Assembly (NCBI GenBank): GCA_950097015.1
Contig: CATNEN010000038.1
Coordinates: forward strand, 9,124,001-9,188,000
Length of the DNA stretch: 64,000 nt
From: Macrostomum hystrix
Lineage: Eukaryota; Platyhelminthes; Macrostomidae
Direction: 5' to 3'
The position numbers were made by a program, and so were the translations under genes. Below are positions 54,434-64,000 of the stretch, one piece after another (within the stretch, counting starts at the first letter, position 1; each line of letters starts with the position of its first letter). The notes beneath the pieces are model-generated. The model ran no database searches and was not told the origin of the DNA. It was given only the letters and a program-made list of their open reading frames with translations.

Positions 54434-56639
54434 TCAGGAACCATTCTGAGAACCAGAATCTAGTATTTCCGGTTGCGAATTAACAGCATTACACAATGGC
54501 TGGATAGTCTAAAAAAGTCAGGGTTAGTTTTATTTTGTCACTAATTATTCAATGTTACTTTACCTGTGCTTCAGGAATTTGGGATGACTGCAGTTATTAC
54601 TGCAGTCAATAACAGCGTCCGGATGACACCAATAAACTCACTTGGAGTTTTTGGTAAATGTTTGCAAACTAGGCAAATAAAATATTAAGATGACAGAGCA
54701 GAGGGGAAGATGATTGGGCAGAGAGGAAGATGATTGGGCAAGAGGAAGACGACAGAGCAGAGAGGAAGACGACAGAGCAGAGAGGAAGACGACAGAGCAG
54801 AGAGGAAGATGATTAGGCAGAGAGCAAGATGATTGGGCAGAGAGAAGATGATTGGGCAGAGAGAAAGATGACAGAGCAGAGACGAAGATGACAGAGCAGA
54901 GAGGAAAATGACAGAGCACAGAGGAAGATGACAGAGCAGATAGGAAGATGATTGGGCAGAGAAGAAGATGACAGAGCAGAGAGGAAGATGACAGAGCAGA
55001 GAGGAAGATGATTGGGCAGAGAGGAAGATGACAGAGCAGAGAGGAAGATGACAGAGCAGAGAGGAAGATGATTGGGCAGAGAGGAAGATGACAGAGCAGA
55101 GAGGAAGATGACAGAGCAGAGAGGAAAATGACAGAGCACAGAGGAAGATGACAGAGCAGATAGGAAGATGATTGGGCAGAGAAGAAGATGACAGAGCAGA
55201 GAGGAAGATGACAGAGCAGAGAGGAAGATGATTGGGCAGAGAAGAAGATGACAGAGCAGAGAGGAAGATGACAGAGCAGAGAGGAAAATGACAGAGCACA
55301 GAGGAAGATGACAAAGCAGATAGGAAGATGATTGAGCACAGAGGAAGATGACAGAGCAGAGAGGATGATGACAGAGCAGAGAGGAAGATGATTGGGCAGA
55401 GAGGAAGATGATTGGGCAGAGAGGAAGATGATTGGGCAGAGAGGAAGATGATTGGGCAGAGAGAAAGATGACAGAGCAGAGAGGAAGATGACAGAGCAGA
55501 GAGGAAGATGACAGAGCAGAGAGGAAGATGATTGGGCAGAGAGGAAGATGACAGAGCAGAGAGGAAGATGACAGAGCACAGAGGAAGATGACAGAGCAGA
55601 GAGGAAGATGACAGAGCAGAGAGGAAGATGACAGAGCAGAGAGGAAGATGACAGAGCAGAGAGGAAGATGAGTGGGCAGAGAGGAAGATGACAGAGCTGA
55701 GAGGAAGCTAAAGTTACAGAAAATGCGGCTATAAAAACAAAAATCCAGTATTTTTTAATTCGTTTACTCACGTCTTTTTTACGCGACAGGAGGACAACTA
55801 AAAAACGACTAAAGCAGTGAAAGCTATTACAGAGCCTGCCGCGATTCCTGCTAATATAGCATCGGAAAGCTTTCGGGCTGAAGAAAATGAATGTGTACTT
55901 GTAAATAGCTTTCTGCCGTTACATACGAGCGTACAGACAAGTTTAAACGTACTTGATGCGTCGTTATAAATGCTGGTCTCTTCACATCGCCATCCTGGTG
56001 AAGATTGAGGACATGAGAACATAAGAACCTAATCAATGTTGGGACGAGGACAATTTCTAACACATGCTGCCACATGCCGCATGTCGACCCTCATGACATA
56101 TTTGGAATTTTCGACACACAAAATTGTCTCCCTAACCTAACTCCAGTCTCACCTGAATAGCCAGGTGGACAAGTACAGTTGAAATAGGGATCAGAGTACA
56201 TCATTGTGCAGTTGCCGTTATTCAGACAAACAGGCAGTGTAGTGATGTTCTTGCTAATGTCAGGCTGCGTTGTATTGCAGTAGTTCACAGCCGCAATGCA
56301 GTACGGTGCGATGTAGGGCAGCCGGCAGAGGCATGGAGGACTGGCTGTGTAGTTGTTGCAGGTACCGCCATTGTAGCAGGTGATTGCAGGGCAGTTGGCA
56401 GCTGACACTGCAGGGTCTGCAGGAACGCATTTGTTGTGGTTTATGGAACATATTTTTTATGCAGACAATTGGCCCTACATTTATTTTGTGCCCCTAAGTC
56501 GGGACCAGCTGATGGTTGATATTTTAATGTCAGTTATTTACCACCTCGAAGCTTATTGAATTGACTCACCTGCGAGCCAGATCGCGAGTAGAAGACTTAG
56601 AACAATGGGTGTAGATGCTTCAATATGGCGGGTTGCCAT
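54434..56639 (-). CDS. EGF gene E: signal, two EGF-like repeats, hydrophobic tail, candidate cytoplasmic exons
   Basis: Exons 56570-56639 (signal, TPIVLSLLLAIWLA), 56153-56416 (EGF1 and most of EGF2) and 55798-55994 join in phase 1,1. Exon 3 starts WRCEE, completing EGF2, and ends in SDAILAGIAAGSVIAFTALV, then VF and TAG: 176 residues. Read literally, the C-terminal hydrophobic segment with no tail could be a GPI-anchor signal. However, the next frame after a T6 run reads on through hydrophobic residues and SRKKD to a GTGAGT donor at 55771. Three small exons follow in phase 0: 54642-54668 (FANIYQKLQ, with a YxxL motif), 54564-54587 (SSQIPEAQ) and 54434-54508 (ends DSGSQNGS, TGA). One base is missing between the two halves. 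The tail exons are supported by strong acceptors and open phase only. Confidence 0.6.
54690..55705. repeat. 20-bp tandem array in intron of EGF gene E, about 51 units
   Basis: Unit gaggaagatgacagagcaga with an attgggcaga variant. It fills the intron between the hydrophobic exon and the first candidate cytoplasmic exon. The 377-codon minus-strand frame is an artefact. Confidence 0.94.
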
Positions 56640-56659
56640 GGCGGACTGTGTCAGACAGT

Positions 56660-56956
56660 TTAGCCTAGATTCAATCTAAAGGTAAAAAAGCAATTTAGCT
56701 TTTTGTGCGCTCTGTGTGCTCTGCTTTTATGAGTCAAGGACTGTACATTCAGCTGCACCCACTCCTGCGACTCCCATGACAGATCCAGTTGGCTGTCACG
56801 CACTAGTATCCTTGCATACTCCGCTGTGTTCAAACAGCTCGTGGCATAGCGTTGTTTACGCTTGAGCAGAAAATGGGTTAGGGGGCTGTTTACTGATACT
56901 GATACTCTCCACTCACTTGCGCAGCGGTATAGGAAAACAAGGAGTACAGTTTCCAT
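56660..56956 (-). other. 98-codon open frame upstream of EGF gene E, conserved in the duplicate
   Basis: A frame starting METVLLVFLYRCA ends just before the signal exon and is also intact at 62507-62803 with one residue change. Recent duplication alone could explain this. An internal cgcaa/gtgagt donor follows YRC, so the start could be a short leader exon. No family is recognised. Confidence 0.3.
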
Positions 56957-57274
56957 TTTTGCAGTTTAGACTGAATTACGAGTATATTTACATCCTACAG
57001 GTAAACTCAAGAAAAACTGCTTATAACAATTTTTTAGGTTTGTTTCGCAAGGCTTTTACCTCATCACGCATTTAGTAGGGGCGCAGTTTTATTTAAGTTT
57101 TTGTTTTATTTTTAATTAAGTTTGCTCGCGCAGGAAAGCAGTAATGTTGTTGCATCATTAATTAAAATTTATTATGCTATAGTCATGTTACTAAAAATAG
57201 GACACGGAAATAGATTCTTTAGAAATTATTGACACCACTGCAATCCATCATGAAGATTTTTGCCAGCAAAATCT

Positions 57275-57868
57275 CGTTTGATCCGGTTTGATCCGGTTTG
57301 ATCCGGTTTGATCCGGTTTGATCCGATTCGATCCGGTTTGATCCGGTTTGATCCGGTTTGATCCGGTTTGATCCGGTTTGATCCGGTTTGATCCGGTTTG
57401 ATCCGGTTTGATCCGGTTTGATCCGATTTGATTCGGTTTGATCCGGTTTGATCCGGTTTGATCCGATTTGATCCGGTTTGATCCGGTTTGATCCGGTTTG
57501 ATCCGGTTTGATCCGATTTGATCCGGTTTGATCCGGTTTGATCCGATTTGATCCGGTTTGATCCGGTTTGATCCGGTTTGATCCGGTTTGATCCGATTTG
57601 ATCCGGTTTGATCCGGTTTGATCCGGTTTGATCCGGTTTGATCCGGTTTGATCCGGTTTGATCCGGTTTGATCCGGTTTGATCCGATTTGATCCGGTTTG
57701 ATCCGGTTTGATCCGGTTTGATCCGATTTGATCCGGTTTGATCCGGTTTGATCCGGTTTGATCCGGTTTGATCCGATTTGATCCGGTTTGATCCGATTTG
57801 ATCCGATTTGATCCGGTTTGATCCGATTTGTTCCGGTTTGATCCGGTTTGATCCGGTTTGATCCGGTG
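57275..57868. repeat. 10-bp tandem array, copy 1, about 58 units
   Basis: Unit ggtttgatcc with a gatttgatcc variant. The duplicate at 63050 has only about 38 units. Confidence 0.95.
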
Positions 57869-58229
57869 TGCTATTAAAGATTTTTATTTTCTGAATATCA
57901 TACAGGAAAGGAAGTCAATCTAATTCGAATTTCCATATTTTTAGTAACTTCGAGCATCGCTTTGCAGCATCTACAGTTAATCCTATGAGTAAGTCTGCGA
58001 TCCCCCGGGCTCTAGGTTCCAGGACTCGAAAGCGCCCTGATACGAAAACGAGATTATTGGTCATGTCAAACGCTTCTCAATCAATGACTTTAACACCTTT
58101 CTTACCGCTCAAAGGCTTCTCCAATCACTCAAACACTTCTCTAGCGACTCAAGCACTTCTCCAACCAATCAAACGCGTCTCTTACCACTCAAAAGCTTAT
58201 TTAGAGACTCAAACCCTTATTAAATGACA

Positions 58230-59115
58230 CAAGTACTTCTCTAACCACTCAAACTCTTCTATAACGACTCAAACGCTTCGTCAACACAAACGCTTCTCTA
58301 GCGACTCAAACTCTTCTCTAGCGACTCAAACTCTTCTCTAACGACTCAAACTCTTCTCTAGCGACTCAAACTCTTCTCTAACCACTCAAACTCTTCTATA
58401 ACCACTCAAACTCTTCTCTAACCACTCAAACTCTTCTCTAACCACTCAAACTCTTCTCTAACCACTCAAACTCTTCTCTAACCACTCAAACTCTTCTCTA
58501 ACGACTCAAACTCTTCTCTAGCGACTCAAACTCTTCTCTTGCGACTCAAACTCTTCTCTAACGACTCAAACGCTTCGTCAACACAAACGCTTCTCTAGCG
58601 ACTCAAACTCTTCTCTAACGACTCAAACGCTTCGTCAACACAAACGCTTCTCTAACGACTCAAACTCTTCTCTAGCGACTCAAACTCTTCTCTTGCGACT
58701 CAAACTCTTCTCTAACGACTCAAACGCTTCGTCAACACAAACGCTTCTCTTGCGACTCAAACTCTTCTATAACGACTCAAACGCTTCGTCAACACAAACG
58801 CTTCTCTTGCGACTCAAACTCTTCTCTAACGACTCAAACGCTTCGTCAACACAAACGCTTCTCTAGCGACTCAAACTCTTCTATAACGACTCAAACGCTT
58901 CGTCAACACAAACGCTTCTCTAGCGACTCAAACTCTTCTCTAGCGACTCAAACTCTTCTCTAGCGACTCAAACTCTTCTCTAGCGACTCAAACTCTTCTC
59001 TAGCGACTCAAACTCTTCTCTAGCGACTCAAACTCTTCTCTAGCGACTCAAACTCTTCTCTAGCGACTCAAACTCTTCTCTAGCGACTCAAACTCTTCTC
59101 TAACGACTCAAACGT
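58230..59115. repeat. 20-bp tandem array, about 42 units, with a second unit type
   Basis: Unit actcaaactcttctctagcg with taacg and taacc variants. A longer variant containing aacgcttcgtcaacacaaac is inserted several times, giving higher-order structure. The array is homogeneous at its right end. Confidence 0.92.
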
Positions 59116-61554
59116 TTGATTCCGTTTTTTATTGGGAGGCTTTCATGATTTTTGTCGCTGTAACTAGATATCACTGAAATTTAGATGCTCACGCGTATAT
59201 TGCAGTTCCTCGTAAATGAGAAAAACATTTTGATGTGGAGTGTGCTGCGGGAATCGAGTGGGAGTGTGAGCCAGCATAATTTTTCAAATTTTTAAGTTAC
59301 TAATAATTGCGACCCACATAGCAGCTGGCCACAAAACAAGATCATTAATCTTAGGGCCGGGTTTGAGGCGGCGGTGAATCAAGTAGCTGTCGAATCCTCT
59401 CTCTCCGGAGTTGTCTAGACTCCCCGTAGGAATGACTGATCGCGGCCATAATGTTACTGTATGAACTAGTTTAGGTCATAATTCCCCTCCAAACCGCGAT
59501 CGGATATAGGGGCTCACTCACGCGTTATGAGTGATCATTAAATTCTTCATGTCCCCTCTTCTTTACAGTATTCGAGCCCAGCTCGACTTTATGACCTCCC
59601 TCCTTTAGATACATGTAAATGTCACTGTAGGCAGGTCGGCGCCTGCGCTTCCCATTGTCCCGGCGGAGTAACAATCGCTGGCTGACTGCCGACGGCTGTT
59701 CGCGCAGAACATCTGTCGTTTCCCGCCGCCGGTTCATTGGGCAATTGGGGCGGCAATCGCCGCTTCAATTCCTCGATGACAGGCTGGCGCGAATGTGGGT
59801 TGCTTTGATGGATGTCGGGATTGGCGTGCTGCAAGGCCTATTTAAGCAAGCGCGCGGCGCTGCTCCCTCTAGGACCCTTTTTCTCCCGCCGGCTCTTCCC
59901 CTTCTCCCCTGCCGGACTTACTTTTGCCGGGCCGGACTCCCACCGGACCCAGGACTTATCCCCCAGACCCAAGTAGGGCATTAGACCCTCGAGCTTATAG
60001 CTCCACAGTTAGCGCAGGCCCATTGCCTGTCCCCATTCCCCCTGAGCGCGAGCCACCTCTTTAGGTGAGCTGTTAAATTGAGCCTTGAGCTCCAAGCGTG
60101 TTGGCCCCCTGCCGACTCGCAGCATCTTTCCCTTCCCGGCTTTTACTATCTTACCCCATCCTCTTCCCCGAGAACAACGGGATTGCAGCACGCGGCCGAA
60201 GCGTCCAGATAAGTAATCCGCGCAGCGGCTTGCAATTATTGCTCCTAAGGGGCTTTCTATTAGTTAGGCGGCATTTAGTGGGAGGGAAGCTAGGAACTTT
60301 TTCGCCTAATAAACTATCCAATCTAAGCACTTTTAACTTATTGGGCTTAACTTTATAACAACTTAACTTCTTTTATTATGTCTCCTTTTCACCTTTATTT
60401 TAACCTTAGACAGCCCTCTACCATGAGTGGCTAATCTATTAGGGGAATGGGCTCTGGCACAGCCGAGCTGAAAGCTGCGGCAGGAAGGAAATTGTAAGCG
60501 CGTATGAGAGCAATATGGAGCTAGGGATTTGCAAGTAAAATGCGGAGTGTAGCACGTGTTGTCTTTCTGCCCAGGGGTGGGGAATTCCCTGGCGGGTTTT
60601 CCTCGTTTCCTGGCGGAACTGGGAATGCGTGTCAAGCTCCCCTGCCAATTGAGCTTCCCTTCCGTTCCCCCTCTCGCTTCCACCGCCAGGGAAGTGGGGG
60701 GTGATGATCTTTTAATCTTACGCTCGCATAATCACTCAGCCAGTGTTCAGCTTAATCTCTCCTGCCTCTGTTTTCCTCAACTCACACAGACTCGGATTGC
60801 TAGTTATCTAATGTGTAGGCTGCAGTCTAATGTACAGAATGTGTCTGATGTCCCATGAGTAGGATTCTGGCTATGGGTTTCTTTTTCAGGTTCTGAGTAC
60901 CACCTTTCTAGACCACTGTAGCGCAGTTTCAGGAATCCCCTGTTGAGGCGTGTCTCGATTCATTCTGGGGTCTTCGCCCTAGTCTAAAACGGAAGTTACA
61001 GAATGCCTTATTTTTCGGCTTGTCTGAGATCTGTGTGACAAACTCGGAGCTGTGAACTCCGGGGACCCAAGTTCCCAAATGTCTGCGGTGGCAACGTAGG
61101 CGCATTGGGTGGTGGCGCTACCCTAGATCATTTTCCGCTTTGCCAATAGCCTTTCCGCATTTCTAAGACAAGAGCCTGGGCCGAATCGACCACTGCTACC
61201 ACTGTTAGGAGTCAGTTATGTACATGCTACTGATGACAGTAGGCTATCTAGCCCTGTCCTACCTGCTTGCGGGTAGTCCGATATCTCTTTAGACTTTAGC
61301 CGGTTTCGAGCACTGCTTGGGGTAGGCACGGCAGTCATGCCTGTGGCCTATGGGTTGAGTGGGACTGGCCAGCCTGAGGCCGAGAGGACCACTCCCTGCA
61401 TCCACTGTCTCTCCCTCCATCTCTCCCTTCATCCCTCTTCCCGCGACAAATCGCGAGGCTTTGCGGTACGACTTCTAACTCTATCGCCAGTCCCACACTC
61501 CCTTTCTCTCTTGAGGACAGGTCATCGGATTGCAAAACCCGCACCCACTTCAGA
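59116..61554. other. GC-richer spacer, possible LTR or retroelement remnant
   Basis: A TATA-like ggcctatttaagcaagc near 59836 is followed by a GC-rich stretch and then AATAAA near 60307, the order expected of an LTR promoter and polyadenylation site. No reverse transcriptase, protease or integrase was recognised, and no LTR ends or target duplications were found. Short open frames on both strands (for example 59525-59737 minus) are not assigned. Confidence 0.3.
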
Positions 61555-61647
61555 AGCTAAAATTACAGAAAAGGCGGCTATAAAAACAAAAATCCAGTAT
61601 TTTTTTAATTCGTTTACTCACGTCTTTTTTACGCGATAGGAGGACAA

Positions 61648-62486
61648 CTAAAAAACGACTAAAGCAGTGAAAGCTATTACAGAGCCTGCCGCGATTCCTG
61701 CTAATATAGCATCGGAAAGCTTTCGGGCTGAAGAAAATGAATGTGTACTTGTAAATAGCTTTCTGCCGTTACATACGAGCGTACAGACAAGTTTAAACGT
61801 ACTTGATGCGTCGTTATAAATGCTGGTCTCTTCACATCGCCATCCTGGTGAAGATTGAGGACATGAGAACATAAGAACCAAATCAATGTTGGGACGAGGA
61901 CAATTTCTAACACATGCTGCCACATGCCGCATGTCGACCCTCATGACATATTTGGAATTTTCGACACACAAAATTGTCTCCCTAACCTAACTCCAGTCTC
62001 ACCTGAATAGCCAGGTGGACAAGTACAGTTGAAATAGGGATCAGAGTACATCATTGTGCAGTTGCCGTTATTCAGACAAACAGGCAGTGTAGTGATGTTC
62101 TTGCTAATGTCAGGCTGCGTTGTATTGCAGTAGTTCACAGCCGCAATGCAGTACGGTGCGATGTAGGGCAGCCGGCAGAGGCATGGAGGACTGGCTGTGT
62201 AGTTGTTGCAGGTACCGCCATTGTAGCAGGTGATGGCAGAGCAGTTGGCAGCTGACACAGGGTCTGCAGGAACGCATTTGTTGTGGTTTATGGAACATAT
62301 TTTTTATGCAGACAATTGGCCCTACATTTATTTTGTGCCCCCAAGTCGGGACCAGCTGATGGTTGATATTTTAATGTCAGTTATTTTCCATCTCGAAGCT
62401 TATTGAATTGACTCACCTGCGAGCCAAATCGCAAGTAGAAGACTTAGCACAATAGGTGTAGATGCTTCAATATGGCGGGTTGCCAT
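61648..62486 (-). CDS. EGF gene D: near-identical duplicate of gene E
   Basis: Exons 62417-62486 (signal), 62003-62263 (EGF1 and most of EGF2) and 61648-61844 join in phase 1,1 to give 175 residues, one fewer than E (one codon lost before SAANC). It ends after FTALVVF at the same TAG, after the same T6 run. The donor 24-30 bases past the stop is kept (61616-61621), but the duplication breakpoint at 61555 removes the array and all three tail exons seen in E. D must therefore end at the stop, splice to an unrelated exon, or splice over gene E to its tail exons. Which applies cannot be told from sequence. Confidence 0.65.
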
Positions 62487-63049
62487 GGCGGACTGTGTCA
62501 GACAGTTTAGCCTAGATTCAATCTAAAGGTAAAAGAGCAATTTAGCTTTTTGTGCGCTCTGTGTGCTCTGCTTTTATGAGTCAAGGACTGTACATTCAGC
62601 TGCACCCACTCCTGCGACTCCCATGACAGATCCAGTTGGCTGTCACGCACTAGTATCCTTGCATACTCCGCTGTATTCAAACAGCTCGTGGCATAGCGTT
62701 GTTTACGCTTGAGCAGAAAATGGGTTAGGGGGCTGTTTACTGATACTGATACTCTCCACTCACTTGCGCAGCGGTATAGGAAAACAAGGAGTACAGTTTC
62801 CATTTTTGCAGTTTAGACTGTATTACGAGTATATTTACATCCTACAGGTAAACTCAAGAAAAACTGCTTATAACAATTTTCTAGGTTTGTTTCGCAAGGC
62901 TTTTACGAGTACCTCATCACGCATTTAGTAGGGGCGCAGTTTTATTTAAGTTTTTGTTTTATTTTTAATTAAGTTTGCTCGCGCAAGCAGTAATGTTGTT
63001 GCATCATTAATGAAAATTTATTATGCTATAGTCATGTTACTAAAAATAC

Positions 63050-63436
63050 CGGTTTGATCCGGTTTGATCCGGTTTGATCCGGTTTGATCCGGTTTGATCC
63101 GGTTTGATCCGGTTTGATCCGGTTTGATCCGATTTGATCCGGTTTGATCCGGTTTGATCCGGTTTGATCCGATTTGATCCGGTTTGATCCGGTTTGATCC
63201 GGTTTGATCCGGTTTGATCCGGTTTGATCCGGTTTGATCCGGTTTGATCCGATTTGATCCGGTTTGATCCGGTTTGATCCGGTTTGATCCGATTTGATCC
63301 GGTTTGATCCGGTTTGATCCGGTTTGATCCGGTTTGATCCGGTTTGATCCGGTTTGATCCGGTTTGATCCGGTTTGATCCGATTTGATCCGGTTTGATCC
63401 GGTTTGATCCGGTTTGATCCGATTTGATCCGGTTTG
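63050..63436. repeat. 10-bp tandem array, copy 2, about 38 units
   Basis: Same ggtttgatcc unit as at 57275. The flanking sequence on the left is deleted relative to copy 1, so the array directly abuts ctaaaaatacc. Confidence 0.95.
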
Positions 63437-63794
63437 CTATTAAAGATTTATATTTTCGGAATATCATACAGGAAAGGAAGTCAATCTAATTCGAATTTCC
63501 ATATTTTTAGTAACTTGGAGCATCGCTTTGCAGCATCTACAGTTAATCCTATGAGCAAGTCTGCGATCCCCCGGGCTCTAGGTTCCAGGACTCGAAAGCG
63601 CCCTGATACGAAAACGAGATTATTGGTCATGTCAAATGCTTCTCAATCAATTACTTTAACACCTTTCTTACCGCTCAAAGGCTTCTCCAATCACTCAAAC
63701 ACTTCTCTAGCGACTCAAGCACTTCTCCAACCAATCAAACGCCTCTCTTACCACTCAAAAGCTTATTTAGAGACTCAAACCCTTATTAAATGAC

Positions 63795-64000
63795 ACAAGT
63801 ACTTCTCTAACCACTCAAACTCTTCTATAACGACTCAAACGCTTCGTCAACACAAACGCTTCTCTAGCGACTCAAACTCTTCTCTAGCGACTCAAACTCT
63901 TCTCTAGCGACTCAAACTCTTCTCTAGCGACTCAAACTCTTCTCTAGCGACTCAAACTCTTCTCTAGCGACTCAAACTCTTCTCTAGCGACTCAAACTCT
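63795..64000. repeat. 20-bp tandem array, copy 2, truncated by window end
   Basis: Same actcaaactcttctctagcg unit as at 58230. Confidence 0.92.

Larger units (their letters stand above)
55706..58300. repeat. Segmental duplication, copy 1
   Basis: Sequence from aagctaaagttacagaaaat at 55706 matches the block starting at 61555 with few mismatches, through EGF gene E, its upstream region, the 10-bp array and the start of the 20-bp array. Both copies have the same orientation. Confidence 0.9.
61555..64000. repeat. Segmental duplication, copy 2 (runs off the window)
   Basis: It matches 55706-58300 in the same orientation. Differences include one lost codon in the EGF exon, about 85 bases missing before the 10-bp array, and a shorter array. 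The left breakpoint falls inside the intron that in gene E leads to the cytoplasmic exons. Confidence 0.9.

Overview
The window is animal genomic DNA: spliced genes with consensus GT/AG introns, tRNA-derived SINEs and, by a hand tally, about a third of its length in short-period tandem arrays. The muscle myosin sequence, GC-rich coding exons and minisatellite-packed introns suggest a free-living flatworm of the Macrostomum kind, but the organism call is a guess from general features.

Layout. (1) 1-14.7 kb, + strand: the 3' seven exons of a DIP2 (disco-interacting protein 2) gene. Five of its six complete introns carry a tandem array, each with its own unit. (2) 15.6-21.7 kb, - strand: a short protein with two CRIB/PAK-type p21-binding motifs and no kinase, then a protein with a ParB/sulfiredoxin-like N terminus and a Ser-rich, Arg-rich C-terminal half. 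DIP2 and the CRIB gene converge. (3) 25.9-37.7 kb, - strand: a complete muscle myosin heavy chain gene with 20 phase-consistent coding exons (1939 residues), a probable short last exon, a non-coding first exon and a promoter with a perfect CArG box. (4) 38.6-45.5 kb: four large arrays and one small membrane-protein ORF. (5) 46.9-62.5 kb, - strand: four tandem paralogues (labelled F, C, E, D), each with a signal-peptide exon and a phase 1-1 exon coding two EGF-like repeats. Their tails differ: mucin stalk plus transmembrane helix in C, hydrophobic tail plus small cytoplasmic exons in E. E and D lie in a head-to-tail segmental duplication.

The exon models were checked by codon phase across every junction and, for DIP2 and myosin, by family alignment from memory. 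In the EGF genes the sixth cysteine of EGF2 is supplied by the next exon, which independently supports those junctions. Most long open frames in the window run through tandem arrays and are not genes.

The least familiar features are the EGF gene cluster with conserved core exons and unrelated leaders and tails, a frame break shared by two paralogues that have or had in-phase tail exons, the kinase-less double-CRIB protein, and the pattern of one private minisatellite per intron, some units carrying splice-site motifs.
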